Source: Jiella mangrovi (GTDB lineage: Bacteria > Pseudomonadota > Alphaproteobacteria > Rhizobiales > Rhizobiaceae). From it: a stretch of 64,000 nt of DNA. This document shows positions 55,836 through 64,000 of this stretch, piece after piece (the first letter of the stretch is position 1; each line of letters starts with the position of its first letter). Where the stretch lies: the NCBI RefSeq assembly GCF_017815135.1, contig NZ_JAGJCF010000003.1:186001-250000 (forward strand). Reading direction: 5' to 3'. The notes below the pieces were generated by a model. It searched no databases. It had not been told where the DNA came from and saw only the letters and a list, made by a program, of their open reading frames with translations. The translations under genes and the position numbers were made by a program.

Positions 55836-57740
55836 TCACAGCAGGAAGTCGTCGGCGCTGAGCCCGAGCGTATTGACGACGATCTGCATGTCGGCGCCGC
55901 CATTGCCGTCGCTGTCGACGAAGACCAGCGTGCGGTTCTGGGCGGCGATTTCGAAGATCCGCACCTCCTGGCTGCCGCCGCCGGAGAAGGCGGACGTGCC
56001 GACAAAGGAGAGGTCGGGCGCGACATCGGTCAGATCGAAAAGGTCGATCCCCGCCTCGAAATCGGTGATGATGTCGGGCGAGCCGCCATTCGGACTATCG
56101 GCGGTCGAATTGAAGTCGAACGTATCGGTGCCGCTGCCGCCGCGCATGACGTCGCGGCCGAGGCCGCCGTCGATCAGGTCGTCGCCAGACCCGCCGAGGA
56201 TGACGTCGGCGCCGTTGCCGCCGAAGAGTTCGTCGTCGCCGGCATCGCCGAAGATGACGTCGTTGGCGGCATCGCCCTCGATGACATCGCCGCCGCTGCC
56301 GCCCTTGATGACGTCGGCATTGTCGCCACCCGAGATGATGTCGGCGCCCGCGCCGCCATTGATGGTGTCGAGGCCGCTCTGGCCGAAGATGATGTCGTCG
56401 CCGTCTCCGCCCGAAAGGGTGTCGTTGTCGTCACCGCCGAAGATCTCGTCCTCGCCGTCGCCGCCCTCGATCGTGTCGGTGCCGGCCTCGCCGACGAGAA
56501 TGTCGTTGCCGCCTTCGCCGAGAAGCGTGTCGTTGCCGTCGCCGCCGTTGAAGGTGTCGGCGGCGGAGGCGCCGATGAGGAGATCGGTGCCGCCTTCGCC
56601 GGCCACGCGGCCGAGGACGTCACCGCTGCCCGAGGCGATGTAGCTGTCGTTGCCATCGCCGAGTTCGATGGCGCGGCCGATGACGCCGCTGTTCCTGACC
56701 GTGTCGCTGCCTTCGTCCAGCGTGATCCCGCCGCCGATCAGGCCCAGATTGTTGATCGCCGCGGCGGTGTTGCCGGAAACCAGGATCGCGTCGAAGTTTT
56801 CGTTGGACGAGATCGTTCCGGTATTGGTGATGGTATATTCCAGCGCGTCGGACGTGCTTTCGTTGAGATAAATCGCGAATGTATCAGCCGACGAGATGGT
56901 GCCGGAATTGTTGATGTTGGCCGACGCGTTGAACGCGTAGATGCCGTTGCTCGTGCTGCCGGAGATCGTGCCCGTATTCGTGATCGAAGCGACGCTGAGC
57001 CCCGACGAGAGGTAGATGCCGCTGCCTTCTCCGGCGATCAGCCCACTGTTGTCGATCGTCGTTCCGTTGCCGTTTGAAACGAAGATGCCGTTCGACACCG
57101 AGGACTGGATCGAGCCGGAATTGAAGATGTCGACGGGAACGGCGGTGGTCACCGCGGTGTTGGGCCGCACGTCCACCGCCGTGCTGCGGGCCTGGATCGA
57201 GCCGGCATTGGTCAGTTCGAAACGTTGCGCGTTGATCTCAAGCGCCGACTCATTCGAGCTGCCAATCGTGGCGCCGTGACCGTTCGTTATATAGACGGTC
57301 CCCGCGTTGTTCAGATCCACCGCGTCGGCGGAGGCCGTCATGGTTCCGGTATTGATGATTTCAGCCGTGGCGGCGCTGCCATTGGCGCTCGACATGTTGA
57401 TTGCGTCGAAGTCGGCCTGGACCGAGCCGGCATTGTTGAATTCGAACAGGGTGGTGATGTTGTCGATGTCGAGGCCGCCACCATTGGTGCTGACGACATT
57501 GCCGAGGCTGCCGACATTGAACTGAAGGAAGGTGACGCCGCCCGTCGTCGAAAGGGCATCCTGCCCGCTGAAGCCGACGAGGCCGCCGAGAATCGTGATC
57601 TGGTTGGCGCCGCCGGTGGTCGTGATCGGCGCTGACGGATCGAAGGTCGTCAGCGTCGCATCCTGCGTCACCAGAAGGTCGTCACCCGCAGAGAGGGTTC
57701 GGGCAGTGCTGGAGTCCGAGGAGACGAGTGTATCTGCCAT
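55836..57740 (-). CDS. RTX calcium-binding protein with beta-helix-like repeats
   Basis: A 634-residue secreted protein. Residues ~40-385 are an imperfect repeat rich in N.G.I.. turns (IINTGTMTAS, ELTNAGSIQA, INNSGTIS), like autotransporter or filamentous adhesin beta-helices. Residues ~388-545 hold about a dozen RTX nonapeptides (GGxGxDxUx). The C-terminus (FEIAAQNRTLVFVDSDGNGGADMQIVVN...) fits a type I secretion signal. No signal peptide is present, as expected for type I export. No ABC exporter or membrane-fusion gene is adjacent. The product may be an adhesin or surface-layer-like protein. GAAGGA precedes the ATG. Confidence 0.85.
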   Translation of the reverse strand: MADTLVSSDSSTARTLSAGDDLLVTQDATLTTFDPSAPITTTGGANQITILGGLVGFSGQDALSTTGGVTFLQFNVGSLGNVVSTNGGGLDIDNITTLFEFNNAGSVQADFDAINMSSANGSAATAEIINTGTMTASADAVDLNNAGTVYITNGHGATIGSSNESALEINAQRFELTNAGSIQARSTAVDVRPNTAVTTAVPVDIFNSGSIQSSVSNGIFVSNGNGTTIDNSGLIAGEGSGIYLSSGLSVASITNTGTISGSTSNGIYAFNASANINNSGTISSADTFAIYLNESTSDALEYTITNTGTISSNENFDAILVSGNTAAAINNLGLIGGGITLDEGSDTVRNSGVIGRAIELGDGNDSYIASGSGDVLGRVAGEGGTDLLIGASAADTFNGGDGNDTLLGEGGNDILVGEAGTDTIEGGDGEDEIFGGDDNDTLSGGDGDDIIFGQSGLDTINGGAGADIISGGDNADVIKGGSGGDVIEGDAANDVIFGDAGDDELFGGNGADVILGGSGDDLIDGGLGRDVMRGGSGTDTFDFNSTADSPNGGSPDIITDFEAGIDLFDLTDVAPDLSFVGTSAFSGGGSQEVRIFEIAAQNRTLVFVDSDGNGGADMQIVVNTLGLSADDFLL

Positions 57741-58410
57741 TGTCGTAGTCCTTCAATTAGGAGCGTTTGGGATGGATGGCTTGATAATCCTGGCTGCAGC
57801 CCGATCGAGACGCGGCCGCGACATGATGGAACTCCGCCCCCTCAAGGACGGAGCACAGCCTTGCACCTTGATTGTCGGCACCGAAGCGCCGCTTGGCGAA
57901 ACTCTCTTGTGACGAGCCGCCACTCCGTTCATCGACGTCAGGTGGGCGTCGACTGGCGCAAGGTGATCAAGGATTACGCTGCGTAAATTTCAGCGTCAAT
58001 ATGAAATGAATCTATGAGAATGGTAACAGATTCTTGATATTGCGCGTGATCAATCAATTCGATTGAAAGTCTATGTTGAATGAAACAACGAAGAAATGTT
58101 CCAGAAATTCTTTTGCGCGCCACGTAACAGTGGATTGGCTGCGATGAGGTCGAGAGGGCCGCGGCTTCCCCGTGGAAGGGATCGTCGTGACTGAGATGAG
58201 ACCGGCGCCGCTCCGGCGATCGAGAGCGCCGCTTTCGAAGGAGGCAGGCACCGGGTTCGCTTCACAAGGGACGTTGAACCGCGCCCCGTCTGTCAGCGTT
58301 GCCGTTGGCGCCATGTGAGAGCGTTGGCTTGGCGGCTCCGCGAACCCGAGGCCATCGGGCGCTTCGAGCCTTGCTCGTCATCGATCGCCGACCCTCGGCA
58401 TGGCAAACAA
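57741..58410. other. Upstream region of RTX gene, noncoding
   Basis: These 670 bases contain a markedly A/T-rich patch (about 57980-58100) that suits a promoter for the RTX gene. It includes the inverted repeat TCAATC-N5-GATTGA at 58050-58066. Apart from these I see no credible gene; short frames on both strands have unnatural composition. Confidence 0.45.
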
Positions 58411-58440
58411 AAAGGCCCCGGCATGTCTGCCGGGGCCTTT
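58411..58440 (-). terminator. Strong intrinsic terminator of glnA
   Basis: AAAGGCCCCGGC pairs with GCCGGGGCCTTT over 12 bases around loop ATGTCT. Being symmetric, it can stop transcription in either direction; on the minus strand it is followed by TTTG. It lies 72 bases past the glnA stop. Confidence 0.88.
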
Positions 58441-58511
58441 CATTCGTGGCGCGACCAATTCCCGATCCGCCCTTATGCGGCGGGCCTGACCGGCGAGGCT
58501 TGCGGCCGGTC

Positions 58512-59921
58512 TCAGACCGAATAGTACATCTCGAACTCGACCGGATGCGGCGTCATCTCGTAGCGCAGCACCTCGGCCATCTTCAGGTCGATGAAGGCGT
58601 CGATCTGATCGTCGTCGAAGACGCCGCCGGCTTTCAGGAAGTCGCGGTCGGCATCGAGGCTTTCCATGGCTTCGCGCAGGCTGCGGCAGACCGTCGGGAT
58701 TTCCTTCAGCTCCTCGGCCGGCAAGTCGTAGAGATCCTTGTCCATGGCGGCGCCCGGATGGATCTTGTTCTTGATGCCGTCGAGGCCGGCCATCAGCATG
58801 GCCGAAAAGGCGAGATAGGGGTTCGCCGTCGGATCCGGGAAGCGGACCTCGATGCGCTTCGACTTCGGCGATTGGCCGAAGGGAATGCGGCAGGAGGCCG
58901 AGCGGTTGCGGGCCGAATAGGCGAGCAGCACCGGCGCCTCGTAGCCCGGCACCAGCCGCTTGAAGGAGTTGGTCGAGGGATTGGTGAAGGCGTTGATCGC
59001 TTTCGCGTGCTTGATGATGCCGCCGATGTAGAACAGCGCGCTCTCCGACAGGCCGGCATATTCATTGCCGGCGAAGGCCGGCTTGTCGCCCTTCCAGATC
59101 GACTGGTGGACGTGCATGCCCGAGCCGTTGTCGCCGAAGACCGGCTTCGGCATGAAGGTCGCCGTCTTGCCGTAGGCGTTCGCCACCTGGTGGATGACGT
59201 ATTTGTAGATCTGCATCTTGTCGGCGTTGCGGGTCAGCGTGTCGAACTTGATGCCGAGCTCGTGCTGGGCCGCCGCCACCTCGTGATGGTGCTTTTCGAC
59301 CTCGACGCCCATTTCGGCCATTACGGTCAGCATTTCCGAACGCATGTCCTGGCAGGAATCGATCGGCGGGACGGGGAAGTAGCCGCCCTTGGTGCGCGGA
59401 CGATGGCCGAGATTGCCGGTCTCGTATTCGGTGTCGTCGTTCGACGGCAGCTCGGTCGAATCGAGCTTGAAGCCGGTGTTGTAGGGATCGGTCTTGTAGC
59501 GCACGTCGTCGAAGACGAAGAACTCGGCTTCCGGACCGAAGAAGCAGGTATCGCCGATGCCGGACTGGGAGAGATAGGCCTCGGCCTTCCGCGCCGTCGA
59601 GCGGGGATCGCGGTTGTAGCCCTCGCCGGAAATCGGATCGAGGATGTCGCAGGTGATCGCCATCGTCGCCTGGGCGAAGAACGGATCCATATGGGCGGTT
59701 TCGGGATCCGGCATCAGCACCATGTCGGATTCGTTGATGGCCTTCCAGCCCTGGATCGACGATCCGTCGAACATCGAGCCTTCCGAAAACATGTCTTCGT
59801 CGACGATGGAGGCGTCCATCGTGACATGCTGCATCTTGCCCTTGGGATCGGTGAAGCGCAGGTCGACGAACTTGATGTCGTTGTCCTTGATCTGCTTCAT
59901 AATCTCGTTGGCGCTCGTCAT
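58512..59921 (-). CDS. glnA: Glutamine synthetase type I
   Basis: A 469-residue GSI-beta enzyme. The N-terminal beta-grasp segment is followed by the catalytic [10 protein letters not shown] and [12 protein letters not shown] motifs, the [15 protein letters not shown]-binding region and the adenylylation site [10 protein letters not shown] near the C-terminus. It makes glutamine from glutamate and ammonia. The start has GGGAAGGAACG upstream. It follows glnB after 161 bp and is probably co-transcribed from the sigma-54 promoter. Confidence 0.98.
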   Translation of the reverse strand: MTSANEIMKQIKDNDIKFVDLRFTDPKGKMQHVTMDASIVDEDMFSEGSMFDGSSIQGWKAINESDMVLMPDPETAHMDPFFAQATMAITCDILDPISGEGYNRDPRSTARKAEAYLSQSGIGDTCFFGPEAEFFVFDDVRYKTDPYNTGFKLDSTELPSNDDTEYETGNLGHRPRTKGGYFPVPPIDSCQDMRSEMLTVMAEMGVEVEKHHHEVAAAQHELGIKFDTLTRNADKMQIYKYVIHQVANAYGKTATFMPKPVFGDNGSGMHVHQSIWKGDKPAFAGNEYAGLSESALFYIGGIIKHAKAINAFTNPSTNSFKRLVPGYEAPVLLAYSARNRSASCRIPFGQSPKSKRIEVRFPDPTANPYLAFSAMLMAGLDGIKNKIHPGAAMDKDLYDLPAEELKEIPTVCRSLREAMESLDADRDFLKAGGVFDDDQIDAFIDLKMAEVLRYEMTPHPVEFEMYYSV

Positions 59922-60082
59922 GGCGTTCCTTCCCGTTTCATCTGCCCGTTGCGTGTTGCCTACCGGGTCCCCGGTGGATCGCTGCGAGCTTTTTTCAGTC
60001 TGCCCGACGATCCGTCCCGGTTCGCCGCCTTTATAGGGGCCTGTGCGTCATTTCCTACCCGCGATCGCGGCTCGTGATGCGA

Positions 60083-60442
<360 letters not shown>

Positions 60443-60481
60443 TCATCTTCGACCGAGCCTCTTGCCCGCCGGCATTGACGA

Positions 60482-60497
60482 TGCAGGTGTCGTGCCA
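60482..60497 (-). promoter_or_regulatory. Sigma-54 promoter of glnB-glnA
   Basis: TGGCACGACACCTGCA on the minus strand matches the consensus TGGCACG-N4-TTGCW at all but one fixed base, with the GG and GC elements exactly ten bases apart. It is 61 bp upstream of the glnB start. Upstream, TGCCG-N5-CGGCA (60572-60586) is a weak dyad that does not match the NtrC consensus well. Confidence 0.8.
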
Positions 60498-60670
60498 ACA
60501 GCCTGACGACGAAGCCTTACCGGAAATAGCTTGAATCCCGTCCGGGGCAATGGAGGCGAAGCCATCGGCGTTGCCGAAGAGCGGCATTTTCCACCGTTCT
60601 TGCAACGCTGCGGTCATCGACCGCCTTTCGAGATAAGGCGGCTGGCTGGAATGAACAGGGAATACGCAAA

Positions 60671-62218
60671 ATGAGCAAGAAAAGCGCAACGATGCTGGCG
60701 CAAAAAAGTGCAATGGATGCCGCGCTGCTCACGCCGACCGAAATGGGCGAGGCCGACCGCCTGACGATCGCCGCCGGGACGCCCGGCATCGTCCTGATGG
60801 AGCGTGCGGCGAAGGCCGTGGCCGATGCGGTCGAGACCGGTTTCGGTGACGCGGCACGGATCGCCCTCCTTGCCGGACCGGGCAACAATGGCGGCGACGC
60901 CTATGCCGCGGCCGCGATCCTCGAGCGGCATGGCCGTGACGTCCGGCTGTTTCATCTGGTTCCGTCGCAGGAGCTGACCGGCGACGCCGCGATCGCGGCC
61001 AAGGCCTATGGAGGGCAGGCCGCCCCGCTTGCGGATTTTCAGCCGCAGGAGTTCGATCTGGTGGTAGATGGGCTGTTCGGGGCCGGCCTGTCGCGGGCGC
61101 TGGAAGGGAAAGTCGTCGATCTGGTCGATCAGCTCAACGCCAGCGCGGTTCCGGTGCTCGCCATCGATCTGCCGAGCGGCATTTCCGGGACGAGCGGCGC
61201 CGTGCTTGGAGCGGCGATCGAGGCCGAGGCGACGGTGTCGTTCTTCCGCAGGAAGCCCGGGCATCTGCTGGAGCCCGGCCGGTCCCGTTGCGGCCGGGTC
61301 GCCATCGCCGACATCGGTATCGAGGCGGACGTCCTCGCCGAGATCGCTCCCACAAGCTTTGAAAACCGGCCGGCGCTCTGGCGCCACCGCCTGATGCTGC
61401 CGACGCAGGCCGGCCACAAATACGATCGCGGCCATGCCGTCGTCTTCTCGGGCCCGGCCTCGCAGACGGGCGCGGCGCGAATGGCGGCGATGGCGGCGCT
61501 GCGGGGCGGGGCAGGGCTGGCGACGGTGTTTTCGCCGGCCAGCGCGATCCTCGTCAACGCCGCCCATCTGACGGCGGTGATGCTGAAGCGATGCGAAAAC
61601 GCCGCCGAACTCGAAACTCTGCTCGAGGACGGGCGGATGAACGCCTTCGTCCTGGGGCCGGGTTTCGGGGCCGGCGAGGGCGCCCGGGCCTATGCCGAGG
61701 CCGTCCTGTCGGCCGGGCGTCGGCTGGTGCTGGATGCCGACGGCATCACGGCGTTTCAGGACATGCCAGACGCGCTTTTCGATGCAGCCGTGGCGGCAGG
61801 GAACGGGCGGGAGGACGATGGCCCCGCGCTCGTTCTCACGCCCCATGCCGGCGAGTTCAAGCGGCTGTTTCCCGACCTTGCCGAGGCAGAGCTTGGAAAA
61901 GCCGATCGGGCCCGCAAGGCCGCCGCCCGCTCGAACGCCGTCGTCATCCTGAAGGGCCGCGACACGGTGATCGCCGCGCCGGACGGGCGGGCCGCGATCA
62001 ACGCCACCGGCACGGCATGGCTTGCGACCGCCGGTTCGGGCGACGTTCTCGCCGGCCTCGTCGCCGCGCAGCTCGCCCAGAATACGCCGACCTTCGAGGC
62101 GGCCTGCGCCGCTGTCTGGATGCATGGAAAGGCGGCCGAGGCTTTCGGCCCGGGACTGATTGCGGAGGATCTTCCCGCGATGGTGCCGAAGGTTTTGGCC
62201 GATCTGATCGCGTTCTGA
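60671..62218 (+). CDS. nnr: Bifunctional NAD(P)HX epimerase/dehydratase
   Basis: A 515-residue YjeF-type fusion. The N-terminal epimerase domain has GPGNNGGDAY at residues 69-78 and LPSGI; the C-terminal ADP-dependent dehydratase has HAGEFKRL, ILKGRDTVIAAPDG and TAGSGDVLAG. It repairs damaged NAD(P)H hydrates. The ATG at this position was chosen by length; an ATG 14 codons in is possible. It is divergent from glnB, 249 bp away. Confidence 0.93.
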   Translation: MSKKSATMLAQKSAMDAALLTPTEMGEADRLTIAAGTPGIVLMERAAKAVADAVETGFGDAARIALLAGPGNNGGDAYAAAAILERHGRDVRLFHLVPSQELTGDAAIAAKAYGGQAAPLADFQPQEFDLVVDGLFGAGLSRALEGKVVDLVDQLNASAVPVLAIDLPSGISGTSGAVLGAAIEAEATVSFFRRKPGHLLEPGRSRCGRVAIADIGIEADVLAEIAPTSFENRPALWRHRLMLPTQAGHKYDRGHAVVFSGPASQTGAARMAAMAALRGGAGLATVFSPASAILVNAAHLTAVMLKRCENAAELETLLEDGRMNAFVLGPGFGAGEGARAYAEAVLSAGRRLVLDADGITAFQDMPDALFDAAVAAGNGREDDGPALVLTPHAGEFKRLFPDLAEAELGKADRARKAAARSNAVVILKGRDTVIAAPDGRAAINATGTAWLATAGSGDVLAGLVAAQLAQNTPTFEAACAAVWMHGKAAEAFGPGLIAEDLPAMVPKVLADLIAF

Positions 62219-62237
62219 AAGGCCGGCATACCGGCGT

Positions 62238-62342
62238 AGAGCGTTTCCGGCGAACACGCGTTCACCGGAAACCCTTATCGCTGTGCCCTGCCGCATCGTC
62301 CGCGCGTGAAAGCCGAACCGGCTTTCGCTGGAAAAATGCTCC
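62238..62342 (-). repeat. Dispersed ~100-bp repeat, copy 3
   Basis: The reverse complement matches 15921-16020 along its length: GAAAGCCGGTTCGGCTTTC hairpin, CGGACGATGCGG, GGGTTTCCGGTGAACGCG and GTGTTCGCCGGAAACGCTCT. It starts 20 bases past the nnr stop and ends directly before the panE-like stop. Confidence 0.8.
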
Positions 62343-62346
62343 GGGC

Positions 62347-63324
62347 TCAGCCGCCGAGAGGCGTCGCTGCCCTGAGGCGCAGAAGGCCGAGCACCATATC
62401 GATCGTCGGCGTCGCGATGCCCGTCAGTCGGCCCATTTCCTGAACCGAGGTGACCAGCGCGTCGATCTCCAGAGGCCGACCGAGTTCCAGATCCTGCAGC
62501 ATCGACGTCTTGTGTTCGCCGACGGCGGCAGCGCCCGCGATGCGCTTGTAGACGTCGATGGGGAAGGTGATGCCGAGCGCCTTAGCGATGGCTTCGGCCT
62601 CCAGCATCATGTCGCGGGCGACCGAACGGGCACCGTCATCGGCGCAGATGCCGGCGAGTGTGGCGCCGGTCAGCGCCGAAATCGGGTTGAAGGAGAGGTT
62701 GCCCCAAAGCTTCACCCAGATTTCGGACCTTATCTGCGGTCGCACGGGAGCGCGAAATCCGGCCTCGACCAGAAGCTTCGACAGGCCCAGCGCCCGTTCG
62801 CTCTTCTCGCCGGACGGCTCACCGAGCGGCAGCCGCTCGCCCTCGATGTGACGGATGATGCCGGGAGCCTCGATGTCGGCCGCCGGGTGGACGACGCAGC
62901 CGATGGCCCGTTCGGGCCCGATCGCCTCCCAGATCGCCCCGCCCGGATCGACGGCCTCGATGCGCCGGCCTTCATGCTCACCGCCGATCCTGTGAAAATA
63001 CCACCAGGGCAGGCCGTTCTGTGCCGTGACGACGGCGGTGTGCGGGCCCAGCAGTGGCTGCAGCGACGGCAGGATCGCGGGCACCGAATGGGCCTTCAGC
63101 GCGATGATCACGTAATCCTGCGGCCCGAGCTCTGCCGGGTCTTCGCAGGCGCGGACTTTGACGGTCGTTTCGCCGTCCTCGGCTCTGACCGTCAGCCCGT
63201 TCTCCTGCATAGCCTTGAGGTGCGGGCCGCGCGCAACGAGGCCGATTTCGGCATCAGTGCGCTCAGCGAGCCGCGCGCCGATCAGGCCGCCGATCGCGCC
63301 CGCGCCGAAGATCGCGACCTTCAT
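62347..63324 (-). CDS. 2-dehydropantoate 2-reductase family protein
   Basis: A 325-residue ketopantoate-reductase-like enzyme. The N-terminal NADPH fold is GAGAIGG at residues 7-13; KAHSVPAIL and [23 protein letters not shown] include the conserved lysine region. It may act in pantothenate synthesis or as a paralogue on another 2-oxo acid. Its ATG overlaps the stop of the acyl-CoA synthetase gene as ATGA, so it is translated after that gene in one operon. Confidence 0.85.
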   Translation of the reverse strand: MKVAIFGAGAIGGLIGARLAERTDAEIGLVARGPHLKAMQENGLTVRAEDGETTVKVRACEDPAELGPQDYVIIALKAHSVPAILPSLQPLLGPHTAVVTAQNGLPWWYFHRIGGEHEGRRIEAVDPGGAIWEAIGPERAIGCVVHPAADIEAPGIIRHIEGERLPLGEPSGEKSERALGLSKLLVEAGFRAPVRPQIRSEIWVKLWGNLSFNPISALTGATLAGICADDGARSVARDMMLEAEAIAKALGITFPIDVYKRIAGAAAVGEHKTSMLQDLELGRPLEIDALVTSVQEMGRLTGIATPTIDMVLGLLRLRAATPLGG

Positions 63325-64000
63325 TTCGCCGGCCCCGCGCCGAGGCCGAGCTTTTCGGCGAGGCCGATCCGCTGCAGCTTGCCGGTCGCGCCCTTCGGGA
63401 TCTCATCGAGGAAGAGGATCTTGCGGGGCACCTTGAAGTCGGCGAGCCGCGTTGCCGCAAAATCGCGGATCTCGCGTTCGGTGGCGGTGGCCCCGTCACG
63501 CAAGACGACGGCCGCCGCAACGTCCTCGCCGAGCTTCTCATGGGGCATGGCGAAACAGACCACCTGCTGCACGGCCGGATGGTCCATCAGAACCTCGTCG
63601 ACCTCGCGGGGCGAAATCTTCTCGCCGCCGCGATTGATGATCTCCTTGAGGCGGCCGGTCAGGAACAGGAAGCCGTCCTCGTCGAGCCGCCCCTGATCGC
63701 CGGTGTGGAACCAGCCATGGGCGAAGGCCTCGGCGTTCGCCGCCTCGTTGTTCTCGTAGCCGGCGGTGACGTTCGGCCCGCGGATCGAGACCTCGCCGAT
63801 CTCGCCGGCCGGGAGCGGGCGGCCGTCTGCCGAAAGGATCGCCACTTCCGGGCCGGCCGCCGGCCCGACGCTGCCGGGCTTCCTGGCGCCCGGCGGCAGC
63901 TGGTTCGACGTCATCTGGTGGGAGGCCTCCGTCATGCCATAGGCCTCGATCACCGGGCAGTCGAAGGTCTTTTCTAGCTCCGCCATCACCTGAGGCGGCA
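63321..64000 (-). CDS. Acyl/oxalyl-CoA synthetase, C-terminal part (cut by window)
   Basis: Only the C-terminal ~226 residues lie in the window; the start is beyond the right edge. The AMP-forming ligase pattern is clear: [44 protein letters not shown] and the catalytic lysine near the end in [10 protein letters not shown]. The wording resembles the Pcs60/AAE3 group, which includes oxalyl-CoA synthetases. It overlaps the panE-like gene downstream. Confidence 0.82.
   Translation of the reverse strand, partial: PPQVMAELEKTFDCPVIEAYGMTEASHQMTSNQLPPGARKPGSVGPAAGPEVAILSADGRPLPAGEIGEVSIRGPNVTAGYENNEAANAEAFAHGWFHTGDQGRLDEDGFLFLTGRLKEIINRGGEKISPREVDEVLMDHPAVQQVVCFAMPHEKLGEDVAAAVVLRDGATATEREIRDFAATRLADFKVPRKILFLDEIPKGATGKLQRIGLAEKLGLGAGPAK

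Noticed and set aside
55860-56640. Regular DNA repeats that might suggest a CRISPR array
   Set aside because: The period is 27 bases or multiples and encodes GGxGxD repeats in the RTX protein; there are no unique spacers.
58071-58314. Short minus-strand frames in the RTX upstream region
   Set aside because: No ribosome-binding site or recognisable composition; they lie partly in the A/T-rich promoter-like patch.
58299-60077. Long plus-strand frame opposite glnA
   Set aside because: It is antisense to a clear glutamine synthetase gene and also spans the glnA terminator.
60572-60586. TGCCG-N5-CGGCA dyad as an NtrC site
   Set aside because: The outer TGC/GCA spacing is nine bases instead of eleven, so it does not match the known NtrC consensus well.
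61591-63696. Plus-strand frame of about 700 codons across nnr, a repeat and panE
   Set aside because: It runs through two real genes in wrong frames and a noncoding repeat; no domain visible.

Overview
The window looks like a chromosomal segment of an alphaproteobacterium of the order Hyphomicrobiales (Rhizobiales). The reasons are the high GC content, a SciP/DUF1153 cell-cycle regulator next to a CpdR-like receiver, and several gene orders typical of the order: hpt-DUF3426-ftsE-ftsX, dapD...dapE-truA-fmt-def-rmuC, lipA-coq10...cinA/pncC-ispDF-dusB-ntrB-ntrC-ntrY-ntrX-trkA-hfq-hflX, and glnB-glnA. Intergenic mosaic repeats of a rhizobial type are also present. A family such as Aurantimonadaceae is possible, but the sequence alone does not fix it.

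Layout. 1-7.8 kb: cell-cycle regulators (sciP, cpdR), purine salvage (hpt), cell division (ftsEX), envelope and lipid genes (ElyC/SanA-like, plsC) and glutathione turnover (ChaC-like). 7.8-11 kb: a mosaic repeat, rpoH, rluD and tRNA-Glu(CTC). 11-16 kb: an acyl-CoA dehydrogenase, a ChaN-like protein, a LOG-family protein and dapD. 16-20.3 kb: an accessory block between dapD and dapE, with a signal-less amidase, a multi-pass membrane protein carrying a GFSER motif, a DUF2233 protein and a lytic transglycosylase lipoprotein. 20.4-26 kb: dapE, truA, fmt, def, rmuC. 26-31 kb: a trypsin-like protease with a peptidoglycan-binding-like domain, a membrane-anchored phosphatase, a small charged protein, a HAD phosphatase and an EamA transporter. 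31-47 kb: lipoate and isoprenoid synthesis, then the nitrogen two-component cluster ntrBCYX with trkA, hfq and hflX. A small insert with an Lrp regulator and a divergent gate-domain membrane protein separates coq10 from pncC. 47.5-57.7 kb: an esterase, a phenolic acid decarboxylase with a divergent LysR regulator, a DEAD-box helicase, parE and a large RTX protein. 58.4-64 kb: glnA, glnB, a bifunctional NAD(P)HX repair enzyme, a PanE-like reductase and a truncated acyl/oxalyl-CoA synthetase that runs off the right edge.

How parts fit. The nitrogen circuit is nearly complete here. GlnB (PII) would act on NtrB, NtrB on NtrC, and NtrC on a sigma-54 promoter; a close match to the -24/-12 consensus lies directly upstream of glnB-glnA. 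SciP and CpdR both act on the CtrA cell-cycle pathway in Caulobacter. Three diverged copies of a ~100-bp dispersed repeat, one rhizobial mosaic element and one REP-like palindrome lie between genes.

Most of the window is conserved core genome. The strongest candidates for something undescribed are the amidase/GFSER-membrane-protein pair with its palindromic promoter region, the Lrp/gate-protein pair with a clear palindromic operator, and a 50-residue single-span membrane protein at 32852-33004. No CRISPR array, insertion sequence, prophage or rRNA was seen.
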